Shown piece after piece: positions 1 through 11,100 of a DNA stretch of 64,000 nucleotides. A model generated the notes under the pieces. It had not been told where the DNA came from, searched no databases, and was given only the letters and a program-made list of their open reading frames with translations. The DNA is from Symbiodinium natans (taxonomy: Eukaryota; Sar; Dinophyceae; Suessiales; Symbiodiniaceae): the NCBI GenBank assembly GCA_905221605.1, contig CAJNDS010000557.1, positions 413,182-477,181 on the forward strand. The letters run 5' to 3'. Numbering within the stretch: position 1 is the stretch's first letter; the number at the start of each line of letters is the position of its first letter. The translations under genes and the position numbers were made by a program.

Positions 1-170
1 CGCCACTCGCCTAGCAAACGCTGGCCTTTAGGGTGTAGGGGGCTCGGGGTTTAGGGTTTAGGCCCTTCGGCTCAAGGGCACTGACCTGATCTAGGAGGGA
101 ACATGTACGGCAAAAGTACAGCATGAACTGCAAGCTCTTCAGAATACGTGTCTGTATGCAAGCAAGGCTC

Positions 171-3100
171 GCAAATGTCAAAGACAAGGCCGCAGCAATA
201 GACATCCGTCACCTGTCGACACTCTGGCTCGAGACTGCAAACAAAAACCCCAAAACCTAGAACCTAAAACATAAACCCCAGGCCCTAAGCCATAAACCCT
301 AAACCCTAAACCCTAAACCCTAAACCCCAATCCCAAGCTTCGATGTCAAACTGAGCCTCCAACCAAGGCCTTAGGGCAGTTGCACGGTCCCTTGATTCGG
401 GCCCTTAAAGGGGACCCCGGTTCAGGGTTTAGGGTTGAGGGTTTAGGGTCGTATGTACCCTACAAAACCCACGGGCACGTACTTCAGAACCCTTTAGAAA
501 AGGCAAAGGACGGTCCCTTGATTCGGGCCCTTAAAGGGGACCCCGGTTCAGGGTTTAGGGTTGAGGGTTTAGGGTCGTATGTACCCTACAAAACCCACGG
601 GCACGTACTTCAGAACCCTTTAGAAAAGGCAAAGGACGGTCCCTTGATTCGGGCCCTTAAAGGGGACCCCGGTTCAGGGTTTAGGGTTGAGGGTTTAGGG
701 TCGTATGTACCCTACAAAACCCACGGGCACGTACTTCAGAACCCTTTAGAAAAGGCAAAGGACCATATTGAGGGACTGTATAACTACCCTCAGAGTCCAA
801 GCCCAGCCACATACTGCACTATTACATCTTTAGATCGTGACACTGCCAGACTTACTTAGCGCATTCCTAGATTCTTATATACCTTGATACTGTTTGATTG
901 TTATAGTAGACTTGTCATCCTGTTATACTGTTACACGGTCATCGACCTGCGTTGCTGTAGATATCCGATTCGAGGATGGCCCCCCTTACACCCCTCGGAA
1001 AAAATGCTCCAGAACATGATCCTCTTAAACCCCAAAAGGGAAAGTTGTAAATTGCCCCTACAGGCCCACTGAGTATTGCCGTAATATGATATTCTTTTAC
1101 CCTTGCACTATTTATCGCCATTTGCTTGCCGCCTGCCCAGCAGAACTGACATGCCCGAAGCAAGGATCCCAATAGGGGGGGTTTAGGGTTTAGGGTTTAG
1201 GGTTCAGGGTTCAGGGTTTAGGGACCCTAAACCCTGAACCCTTTTTCTCCAAACTGCCCTACAATGCTCCCTTGGCCTGGTTCTCCTCCAGCATAAGCCT
1301 CAGGCCCGTGTCGTTCGCCTCAACACGACTTCCAGCTCTCAGCAATTGATTCAGGAATCTAAGGGCTTAGCGTCTATCTCAACTTACTGGTGGTTAGCAC
1401 GGAATGAGGGAATGAGGTACCCAATGTAATCCTGAAGGGTGTATATAGGGCCACAATTCCCTCATTCCCTGCTAACCAACAGTAAGTTTAAGGGTGTTCT
1501 GTGTCATAGTGAGACCCCGGGCTTAAGGTTTTCTGAGTCAAAGTAAGACCCCTACTATTTTCTGAAGCCTGCATATTCCTACAAAGGGCATTGGGAGAGC
1601 TGAGATACCTGTTCTACCTACCCCAACATACCGAGCTGCCTTAACCCGAATCCCTTGCAATGCATATTGCACTCCGAAAGCTCCTGAACCTTTTTTGTGT
1701 TTAACTCCTAAACCCTAAACCCTAAACCCTAGCTATTTGGGGATATTTCTTTAATATGCTATACATATGATTTTGAATTATGTCTCTAGATATGTCTATA
1801 TATATATATATGTATATTCATTTTTTGTAGATTCATACAGGAGCGGAATCAGTATTGCCTCTTCTTGTTCACTCCCACACAGCGGGGGGGTTTAGGGCTA
1901 CGACAAGCTGCCCAAAATACCCATTCCAACGAACGAGCCCCCATTTCTGATGCCTTGCAGTTGTCGAAGAAGGCGGAGTACGAGTCGATGTTCGGCTTGA
2001 CACCTGGCAGGGTTTAGGGTTTAGGGTTTAGGGTTTAGGGTTGAGGGTTGAGGGTTGAGGGTTCAGGGTTCAGGGCTCAGGGTTTGGGGCGCAACGTCTT
2101 CCGAAGCCCCCAGAATATGGCATAGGTTTCATGTCAGAGGGTCAAGCCTGGTTCGCTTCTTGCAGTTGCCTCTTAATAGGGTTTAGGGTTTAGGGTTTAG
2201 GGTTTAGGGTTTGGGGTTTAGGGTTTAGGGTTTCGATGGGTTTATGACACCCCAGGCGAAAGGCATTGCTTTCGCTTGGCATCGCTTGGCGCGAGTACGG
2301 GGTTTAGATCTCAAGGTAGGGGTTGCCATACGAGCCCCAAACCTTCCCTCGTGCTAAAGCACCCGTACTTGTGAGAAAACTGGTGATTTTTGGGATACCC
2401 TGTGAGGATAAAGAGTATAAAACCACGGAAGCCAAGAAAGGGCCCACAACTTGGATCAAACCCCCCAATGCCAGATTCCTTAAAAGACCAAAACCCCAAA
2501 CTCTTAAAGTAGGATTTCGGGTTTAGGCCTAGGGTGTAGGGTTCAGGATTACTTTAAGGTTCATGGGTGCTATATAAGTAGGGATAGAAGTACCCTAAAA
2601 AAAGTTCTAACCAGAATTACCTTAGAAACCTACTTACAAATACCCTGATGAACCCCCAGTAGACTCCCCCCAACACCCCCACCGCCCAGACTCCCTCAAT
2701 CCCTAGTAACCCTAAACCCTAAACCCTAAACCCTAAACCCTCAACCTAAGAACCTCCAAGTATCAACCGCCGCCTTTGTAGACGGCAAGGTCCGTCGACT
2801 TCAGAACGAGGTCCTTATGGCACTTGGCACCTTCGGCGTCCATGACGGCGTGCCTGTGCGACGGGATTTTGGGGCTTTGGCAGGCATTTCGGGTTTAGGG
2901 TTTAGGGTTTAGGGTTTCCCTAAGGCTCCAAATATCCCAAAGTAGGTACTACTTGCAGACTTTAGACCCCGAAGTAGGTACCATTCATATACTTAGAGCC
3001 CTAGGGTTTGGGCCTTATGCAAGGAGGCCTTTTGGCCAAAAAACCCTAAATAGGAGGCCCTATAGAGCCTTTGGGTTAGGGTTCAGGATGCTGGGTTCGG

Positions 3101-6100
3101 GACCTGAAAAGATGCGGTCCGGGCTTTTGTTCTAGGGTGCGAAGTCAAGCCAAGAAGATGTTGATGACGTAGGCCCTTCCTGGGCCAGGTTTGGGCGCCC
3201 TGCTAAAAAACAAAATGGTTCTGGCTTTTCTTGGTTTCATTGGTAATAAAAATCAAAAAAAGAATTTTCAAATCTACCGCTGTTTAAGCCTTACAACAGT
3301 CCTGGGGTTCGGGCCCTAAACCTATGAACCGTGAGGTCAACAAAACACGGAGCCCATGCCCCGTCCTTTAAGCCTTATCAACCCTAAACCCTAAACCTAA
3401 ACCCTAAGCCCTAAGCCCTAAACCCTAACCCTAAACCCTAACCCTAAACCCTAAACCCTAAACCCTAAACCCTAAACCCTAAAACCTAAACCCATAGGGC
3501 TCTTGAGACTTCCGTGCTCGCTGCCTCGGGTAAAGTGTCTGGGCATGGCCCGCGCGGTCGGGGTCGTCGAGTAGGGTCACCGTTTGGAACCTCGGGTAAG
3601 GATGCGAAACCCTAAACCCTAAACCCTAAACCCTAAACCCTAAACCCCAAGCCTACAAACACCAACACCCGACGACGGAGACCCTGAATCCCTATCCCCA
3701 GTCGTGTAGCTCTAGGACGTCTGGATCCTCTCAACCCAGAGAGCCCAAGATCCCTTGCTTGAAGGTTCATGTGTTCTGAAAAGTAGTCTACTTATAACCC
3801 CTGAACCTCCAAGTAAGGTTGCACCCTTGGGTTTGGGGACCCTTGCTAAAGATCCGCTAAGGGAATATATGCGGGCCATATGAGGGGGTATAGTAAGGGA
3901 ATCGCTCAGGGTGTACATCCTTAGGTCCCAGTCCCGTGATCATGGGTACTTGTAAGTAGGATTCTAAAGTGCCAACCATGTGAAGCCCTACCTACTTATA
4001 AGTATCCATGAACCTGCGAGTAGGGTGTGGGATAGGGCTTTCGGGTCTTTCTACCCTGCTATGTGGTTGCAGCCTGGTCGCTTCTCGAACTTCCCCACCT
4101 CGCAGCTTCTTCATGAGCTAGGCCGCTAGCCCTAAACCCCAAACCCTAAACTCAAAACACAAAACCCTAAACCCCACCCCCCCCCCCTCCACCCCCCCGG
4201 ACCCAGCCCGACAGGAATCTGTCATAATACTCGGCTTAGGTCTGCAAAAAAACTTAGACTTCTGAAGTTGCAGCCACGCTCGGAAAGACCCGATTCCGTC
4301 GTGCCCTGCAACCCTGAACCTTGCATCCTCGAAAGCTATACACGTGCAAGCGATGCATTGCGCGCTTATAAATCACAGAAAGTTTCTGAGCACCATCTAC
4401 GGAAACGAGGTAGGCCCTGTTCTTTCTCTGAAAACAATATTCCTCTGTTCAGCCCTTCCTAGCCCGTCTAACCAACAAGCGAACCCCTTCTTATTTGCAG
4501 GGTTGGGATATTTGGGGTACCCTGGATGGCAGCCTGGTCTTTCTCCTGCAGCGCCACATGTCCGGCGTTGGCGCTCTCCACGAAGGAGCAGTGCCTCAGG
4601 GTTGTTGTGGGGGGTTAAACCCTAAACCCTAAACCCTCTCTCTCTACCCTAAACCCTAAATCCTAAACCCTAAGCCAGACCCTAAACCTTAAATCCTAAA
4701 CCCCAAATCCTCAACCAGGGCTTGTAGGGTTTAAGCCCGGAGAAAAGGGAAAAGCCCAACAACACAACACTTTGGATCAACCCCGGGTCAAGGTGCTCCA
4801 TCCAAGACCCATAGAGACCACATAGAGACCACTTGAAGGTTCTTGGGTATTCTTAAGTAGGGTTCTAAGTACCCCAAATACGGTTCTAACCATAGTTACC
4901 CTACTTGAAAACACCCTACTTATAGGTACCCACGAACCTGCAAGCAATACGCTTGCATTAGGTTTTCAGGGTTTTGGGGTCTCGTTATATATAGGCGTAG
5001 GGTGTAGGGTTTAGAGTTTAAGAAAAATGCTTTCAAATGCTGGAGATGCTGCTTAGAGATTGCCTTGAGATATTTACTTGGGAAAGGATTAGGCTTTAGT
5101 TAGGGCACGGTTTGGGGGGCGGTTTAGGACTGGTCGTTTGGTTCCCATACCTCAGTTGCTGAGTTCATAAGCCCCCAAAGAAGTGTACACTTTTGGTTCT
5201 AAAGGGGATTGTAGTATCCCAAAAACTGCGAAGTGTACTCCCCTAAACCCTAAACCCTAAACCCTAAACCCTAACCCCTAACCCCTAACCCCTAAACCCC
5301 TAAACCCTAAACCCTAAACCCTAAACCCCAATTTAGCTACTAAGATGCACCCTAAACCGTAAACCGTTGTTTTTGCGGGCAACCGGGCCACGACTGCCAA
5401 GAAAAGCACAGAACTCAGCCATGGCCGCAACCCTGCAACCCTAAACCCTGAACCCTAAACCCTAAATCCTAAACCCTAAACCCTAAACCCTAAATCCTAA
5501 ACCCTAAATCCGAACCCCTAAGCCCAAGGGGCTCTTCCGGATGCCAGTCGTAGGAGATGACGACCAAATCAAAGTCGTCTCGGATCTGGTTGATAATTGG
5601 CACCTCGAGAACACTTTTTTTTGTCCTAAACCTTCAGAACCCTAGCCCTAAACCCTAAACCCTAAACCCTGAAAAACCTCCCATACAAACAACTTCGGAG
5701 GCTACAACCGGGAAATTTCTGAAACGCCCACCACCCTGCATGTCCAACAACCATGCAGGGGGGGGGGGGGGATGTGTCGCATTTGTTATTTGATCGTTTT
5801 TTGGGACCCCTTGTTGCAGAACTGGTTCATGAAAAAGGTAACGTCTCCTCGAAAACGTCAAACACATATGGGAGTTTGCGAAGACAAGGGACGTTCTAAA
5901 ATAGACCAAATGGTAAGATTCCCTTTATAAAGGTCCCCAATAAGGTACCCCTATTCTCGGAAACCCCCATATATATCCAACCATGGTCTGAAGTCTGGTC
6001 TGGGCTGTTGCCTCTAACTTGCAGGGCTTGGTTGCAGGTTGCTGCGCATGGGCTGAGGCAAATCTAGCCCAGGTTCCAGACGATCGGATAAGGCCTTCTT

Positions 6101-9100
6101 GGCAAGGAACAAGGTGTGCGTGTGTGGAGGGTGGGCGTGTGTGGTGTGTGTGTGTGTGTGTGAGAGAGTGAGTGAGTGTGGGTGGGTGTGTGTGGGTGCT
6201 GAGGATGAAGAAAAGAGCGAGAACAGCGACGGCTGTTGACTGCACCCTCACTTTTCGCTTCACCCTGCCCGGTGTGCGCCCATGTGGGGTACTTGAAACC
6301 GAAAGGTCTTGAATGGAATACAGGGGCCGTAATAATCCGCCCCCCCCAAGCCGCGCCCCTTTTTTTGCCTGGAATGGGTACCCCTCGCAGGCGACCACGA
6401 TCTGAAAGCGGACGGTTCGCCAGGACCAGGGGAAGTTGAAGCCCCGCCCAGCAGGCCCCCCGCCGCCTTGCTCCTCGAGCTCCATCCAAAGCCCCTGCCA
6501 AAGCCACCCGCCTTGGATCGAGGGGGGGCGGCCCTCCATCCAAAGCCCCCCACCTTGAAGGCGGCCCTCTCCATCCAAAGCCCTTGGATGGAGGCGGGGG
6601 GCCCCTCCATCCAAAGCCGCTCGCCTTGGATGGAGGGGGGGGGGCCCCCCTAACCCTCAACCCGGAACCCTAAACCATAGACCCGGCACCCTAAACCCCA
6701 AACCCAAGCCTCATTGCTTGGGGTGCAGTTACTTGGGCGCTGCAGAATCACCATGCTCACGCGGATGCGCTGGGCCGGGCCGAGGCGGGTCGCGTAGCGT
6801 TAAAAGTAGAATAGGGTTTTGGGGTGTTATTATGGTACACTTTTGAAGGGACCATAAGGGAATACGACCAGTATTTGTACTTATTCCGATCCCTATAATA
6901 GGGTGTGCCCGGCTGGCAGCGCGTCATCCAACAGTGCCAGTACTAACCGACGGCGTCTGCAGGGCGGCGATTCCAGCAAAATGATGCGAACTAGGGTTTA
7001 GGGTTTAATTAGGGTTGACAACGTGTAAGGTCACTGCGCCTGCCACACTCTTCTACCGTTTGGTACCATGTCAATCACCTGTTCATCAGCAGTAACAGTA
7101 CGCCAGGAGCATCAGGAGCATTATTGCTCTGACTAAGCGGAATACACCTCCAAAGCACCTGAGCACTGCTGTAGTTTAGAAGGCTCAAGCAATTTTAGCA
7201 GCTACATCCATCCACTCAGGGAGTATTTGGCTGGGCGGGGCGTTGATGGAGGGACACGGAAGCCAGCTTCATTGTCAAATGCATTATCTCATCGGACATG
7301 AAACCCTGCAACTTATACATTTAAGATCTGGGTTTTAGGGGTTCGGGATGATTCGGGCTTAGGTGTCTGGGGGTTTGAGAACATTTAGGGTATAGGTACA
7401 GCACACCCGAACCCCTCATTCCCGCATTCCCTACTAAGAACCAGCCAGACCAGGGCACGATCTGCTCGGCATTGTACTCGTTGGCCAGGCTGCCGTCGAT
7501 GAAGTCATTCCTGGGCCGGGGCCTAAACCTGATCGCCGCCCTTTCTGCGTGAACCCTAAACCCTAAACCCTAAACCCTAAACCCTAAACCCTAAACCCTA
7601 AACCCTAAACCCTAAACCCTAAACCCTAAACCCTAAACCCTAACATGCCCGCATCCTCGAGTCACAAACCCAAAGCCCTAAACCCTAAACCCGCAGCACG
7701 CACACACGCAAACACACACCCTAAACCCTTTTGCAACAGGCTAAACCCTAAACCTAAACCGTAATCCTGAACCCTACACGCATCACAACTTAGGCTTTTT
7801 GCCACCCGTCTAGCCATGCACTACACTAGATACTCCAGGTCATAGGGTGAACTGCATCTTGTGTGCACTGACCAAGCCAACTCCTACTTCTGAGGGCGGC
7901 GCCAACCTAGAAACAAAATTGGGATCCGTTGAATAGGAAACAAGCTACCCCCACTATGGGACACAGCCTCTCCCAGCGTTACACGAGATACTTGTAACAG
8001 CTTCCACGGAGAGCTTGCCAATCCTCACTGAGGTTTATGCTGAGGCTTTGGGCTTTGGGCTTTGGGCTTTGGGGTTTGGGGTTTAGGGTTTGGGGTTTAG
8101 GGTTTAGGGGTTCAGGGGTTGAGGGCTTCCAGACTACCCTCACTGGTCGAATTTTGCCGGGTCTCTGCACATCGATCACCACGAGAGCGGACTTCCGCTG
8201 CATCACGGAACTCAGCCAGCACCAACAGGTCAAGAAGAGGGTTTAGGCTTTAGGCTTCATCTTGACTATCAATGCTAAGCCCTGTTGGTGGTCGCTTTTA
8301 GGCTCTAAGGTAGTTGCCTAAGGTAGTTGCCTGCGTCTCGGTGCTCTCAGGCGGCTAAAAATCCCGAACACTGAAGTCAAGACCCTACTTGAGGCTCAGC
8401 AGAAACTCCCTGTTGGAACCCTTAAAACCCAAGGGAACCGAAACGCAAAGAGCAAAACCAAATCATCGTAGCTGTATAAGAAGAAAAAAACGAGCCATCC
8501 GAGACTTCATAACGGCAACTCCCTATTTTTCGGGGTTCCTGGAGCAATCCCTCGCGTCTTGAATCCCTCAAGACCTGAAGCCCTAACTCCTACAAGCACT
8601 CTCAGTGTGAAACCGCGACACGTAGGGTAACTATGCTGATAACCTTATTCAGGGTACGTACTTATAACCCTACTGAAAAGTACCCATGAACCTTCAAGCA
8701 GCCCTAAACCCTAAACCCTAAACCCTAAACCCTCAACCCAAAATACTAAACCCTAAAGCAGGGCTTAGGGCTTAGGGCTTCGGGGCTTCGGGGCTTTCGG
8801 GGATTGAGGACAGCAACTGCTCCGCGTCGTAGCATCGCAGGAAAGCCCTGAGCTCGTTCAAGCCAATGGTGCCATTCCTGACCCACCGCGTGGGATCTGT
8901 AGGTTTAGAGTTCGTAGGGTTGAGGGCTTACCTGGACCCCCAAAGTATGCCACAAAATAGCCCAACACCCATTAAAAGGGCCATAATCTATGCAGCGGAG
9001 GTACCGGAGACTTGCTAAGCGACTAGGGTGTGAAAGGGGAAGGTAAGGTCCTTAACAATAATCCAGCTTAGTTAGCAGCACTTGCCAGTCCAAAACTGGG

Positions 9101-10689
9101 GGGTCTCATACCAGAGGCATAGGAGCGCACAAAGGGGCTCTATATCGGCTGATGGCTTAGGGTTTAGTAAACTGCTCAAAATCTCTCGGCCCTACCAAAG
9201 ATGTTGCCCACAGCACTCCGTTTGGACATTTGTGCCCAGGGGCTGATCTGCATCGAACTCGGCCGATAGCGTGGCAACTTCTTCGTCAGTAAGCTGACTG
9301 CCTGTCAGACACATATACCCTAAGCCCTTAACCCTAAACATATTCTTCATGTAACCCAACGTCTCAAAGTGCCTACACCCGCAAGTGCTAAAAGGCAATT
9401 CTCCGAAGAACACCTGGCCATCGCACAGTCAGCATGCTGAAGGGATCTGTTTCATATGCCGATGCGGGCCATGCGATGCCATCATCATCCTTCTGCACAC
9501 CACAGCCGAAGATACACTGATACACTGTGAGCTATTCGTTTCACCTTAAACTGCATCTCGATTCCGTATACCCCCCCCCCCCCCCCCCACCCCCCCCGTC
9601 AGTCACGACCTGGGAAGGCATCACGGAGGAAGTTTGTCAGCTCTTGAACCTCGAGTTCACCATTCCTGTGCTGCAGGTAGGGCTTAGGGTTTAGGGTTCA
9701 GGGTTTAGGGTTTCGGGTTTAGGAAGCCATACATATGCTTTCGACTCTCGCACGGAAAGCTGACACACTCTCACCCCTTCCTACATCGAGCCCTGCAGAC
9801 GACTTCCTACACCCCCAAACCCCCCGCACCCCCATTTCAGTTCTGGACTCTGGCAGAAAGGCAACCCAGACATTACTTCTTTTGGGCTGCGGGAAACCAA
9901 AGACAAAAAGAAGGCTGAGGCTAGAGAACAGCGGGGAGTAGACAGATCCGAAAGCCTTGAAAGCCCTGACCCATAAACCCCCCCCCCCCCCCCTCCGCCC
10001 CCCCCCCCCCCGCCCTCCCCCCTCCCCCCTCCCCCCCCCCCCCCGCCCCCCCTCCCCCCCTCCTCCCCCCCCCCCCCCCCCCCCCCCCCTCCCCCCCCCT
10101 CCCCAGCCCCTGCCCCAGCCCCAGCCCCAAGCCCCCAGCCCCAGCCTGGAGCTTGGGGCTGGGGACCCCCCCACCCCCACCCCAAACCCTAAACAAGCTC
10201 TTTGTTAACCCTTTGAAACCTTCTAAACAACTATTCCTACATATGATCGTCTTAAACCCCCAAAAGGAAAGACACAAGATGTCCGCACAGGGCTGACTCG
10301 AGCTTTCTGAAGTTTACGCTGCCCGCACTTCACATGAAGAAAGCACCCGCTATTAGGGTCGAAGCGGATTCAGGGTTTATATAGGGTTTAGGGTTTAGGG
10401 TTTAGGGTTTAGGACGCCCCAAGCCAAGCTGGATGATTAACCCTGCTTAGGGTTCATAGGGCTTATTGGGGTTTTCAGGGTGTACAGGGTTTATAGCGGT
10501 TTATATAGGGTTTATTGCGGCTTGTAGGGGTTATAAGGTTTATCGGTGTTTAAAGGGGGCTTACAGTGATTATAGGGTTTAGGATTTGGCGGGTCAAGAG
10601 TCTTGTTCTCGTCGTACCGGGTGAAGATCTCATCCACCTTCTTCAGGTGGATCTCGCGCTCCTCGCAAAGCTGGGAGGCTTTATCGGCC
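171..10689 (-). CDS. EF-hand nicotinamidase (isochorismatase family), 14 exons, both ends incomplete
   Basis: Nicotinamidase hydrolyses nicotinamide to nicotinate and ammonia in NAD salvage. Minus-strand exons read by eye, in gene order: 10603-10689, 9610-9665, 9244-9301, 8815-8877, 8166-8210, 7459-7510, 5533-5603, 4534-4594, 4074-4117, 3525-3590, 2774-2853, 1954-2003, 1277-1318, 171-212. They join in phase into 272 codons without a stop. Two EF-hand loops form exactly across exon joins (DENKNGELEVQE and DADQNGTIGLNE). Then come VIDVQNDF (catalytic Asp), YDWHPEEHCSF (metal Asp/His/His), LYPRHAV (metal His), VYKGVKPNIDSYSAFF (catalytic Lys) and GLVFDIC (catalytic Cys). An N-terminal EF-hand on nicotinamidase is known in animals such as Drosophila Naam. 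Donors are GC (9), GA (3) and GT (2); 12 of 14 acceptors are AG|G. The start codon and the last exon are not found; the 3' end probably lies beyond base 1. The 8815 and 8210 boundaries are the least certain. Confidence 0.86.
386..763. repeat. 126-bp tandem repeat, 3 copies
   Basis: Three direct copies start at 386, 512 and 638 and look identical. Each includes two TTTAGGG-like units and CGTACTTCAGAACCCTTTAG. The period is a multiple of 3, so an open frame runs through it, but the frame has no protein family features and is best explained by the repeat. A diverged piece of the unit lies near 14470-14523. Confidence 0.9.
1000..1068 (-). repeat. dispersed short repeat with GATCCTCTTA core, copy 1
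   Basis: Shares the order CTCC-GAA-ATGATCCTCTTAAACCC-AAAGGGAAAG with stretches at 10222-10290 and 15355-15428. Translated on the minus strand, copies 1 and 3 give a similar peptide (LGLRGS-SG-FF type), showing that similarity extends over about 70 bp. No terminal inverted repeat was seen. Confidence 0.5.
1381..1489. mobile_element. MITE-like palindrome, 33-bp inverted ends
   Basis: The left end (AACTTACTGGTGGTTAGCAC, continuing to GGGAAT) and the right end (ATTCCCTCATTCCCTGCTAA, continuing to AGTAAGTT) are inverted copies matching at about 31 of 33 bases around a 43-bp loop. No ORF. A related half copy lies near 7405-7445. It sits in the last intron but one of the nicotinamidase gene. Confidence 0.7.
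1954..2238. repeat. interstitial telomere-type arrays flanking an exon
   Basis: TTTAGGG units with TTGAGGG and TTCAGGG variants at 2011-2090, and TTTAGGG at 2176-2238. The first array begins 8 bp from the nicotinamidase exon that ends at 2003. Confidence 0.85.
2551..2661. mobile_element. MITE family 1 copy
   Basis: Member of a family with inverted ends like ACTTGGAGGTTCATGGGTAC and GTACCCATGAACCTCCAAGT and an inner GTTATAAGTACCCTA arm. This copy is diverged (ACTTTAAGGTTCATGGGTGC at the left). Confidence 0.55.
3377..3493. repeat. interstitial telomere-type array (CCCTAAA)
   Basis: About 16 CCCTAAA units with CCCTAAG and CCCTAA variants. Similar short arrays: 297-327, 1179-1233, 2705-2745, 2894-2920, 3606-3650, 4615-4720, 5239-5333, 5434-5530. 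Orientation switches between CCCTAAA and TTTAGGG from array to array. Confidence 0.9.
3938..4022. mobile_element. MITE family 1 copy
   Basis: ATCATGGGTACTTGTAAGTAGG at the left and CTACTTATAAGTATCCATGA plus ACCTGCGAGTAG at the right form a hairpin. A shorter relative lies at about 3756-3815. Confidence 0.55.
4831..4945. mobile_element. MITE family 1 copy
   Basis: ACTTGAAGGTTCTTGGGTAT at the left, CCCACGAACCTGCAAG at the right, with the shared inner segment AACCATAGTTACCCTACTT. About 115 bp, no ORF, in a nicotinamidase intron. Confidence 0.65.
7551..7643. repeat. interstitial telomere-type array (CCCTAAA)
   Basis: Thirteen nearly perfect CCCTAAA units inside the intron between the nicotinamidase exons at 8166-8210 and 7459-7510. 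Confidence 0.92.
9571..10107. repeat. poly-C tracts and C-rich low-complexity DNA
   Basis: Homopolymeric C at 9571-9598 and a long C-rich tract at 9978-10107. Long open frames of Pro or Gly here are artefacts of composition. The secure exon at 9610-9665 lies between the tracts. Confidence 0.85.
10222..10290 (-). repeat. dispersed short repeat with GATCCTCTTA core, copy 2
   Basis: Most diverged of the three copies: ATGATCGTCTTAAACCCCC followed by AAAAGGAAAG. Same orientation as the copies at 1000 and 15355. Confidence 0.4.
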
Positions 10690-10789
10690 CTAAACACACT
10701 AAACCCTTCTGAGTTCAGGGAACAGGGTTTTCTCGGGTTGTTGAAGCCCTTACACCCTAACCATAAACCGTAAACGTAGGCTAAAACGC

Positions 10790-10865
10790 GGCGTTCAGCG
10801 CTGTAGAGTTTGGGACGCGAAGCCTTCTTGAGCACGAAGCCTCTGAGCGCATCGTCTTTCACTCC
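10790..10865 (-). CDS. possible upstream exon of the EF-hand nicotinamidase gene
   Basis: Minus-strand open stretch containing VKDDALRGFVLKKASRPKLY, about 100 bp upstream of the first secure exon. It looks coding (mixed charged and hydrophobic residues, no telomere-type repeat), but I could not place a donor that keeps phase with the next exon without ambiguity; a GA donor after VLK would work. It may belong to the same gene or be chance. Confidence 0.3.
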
Positions 10866-10911
10866 CACGCGTTTCGTGGGGCTATTCGCCCTGGACTCTC
10901 GTACTTCAATT

Positions 10912-11011
10912 CAAACCCTAAACCCTAAACCCTAAACCCTAAACCCTAAACCCTAAACCCTAAACCCGTCAATGACTCTGGGTTCACTCTTGATTCCTCT
11001 CCCCCTCTCTC

Positions 11012-11045
<34 letters not shown>

Positions 11046-11100
11046 GCTCTGTCCCTAAACCCTAAATCCTAGACCCTAGACCCTAAACCCTAGGCCCTCT
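10912..11100. repeat. CCCTAAA array and (CT)n microsatellite
   Basis: CCCTAAA units at 10912-10970, a CT-rich microsatellite at about 11000-11043 and more diverged CCCTAAA units to 11095. Confidence 0.85.

Noticed and set aside
380-859. 159-codon open frame over the 126-bp tandem repeat
   Set aside because: The repeat unit is a multiple of 3 and stop-free in this frame; the peptide is only the repeat translated, with no domain.
6905-6990. TACTAAC followed by CTGCAG as a plus-strand branch point and acceptor
   Set aside because: Attractive, but it lies within a minus-strand intron and the downstream reading is too short and unpaired to support an exon.
9719-10277. Gly-rich and Pro-rich open frames on both strands
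   Set aside because: Created by poly-C/poly-G tracts; no conserved residues outside the tract.
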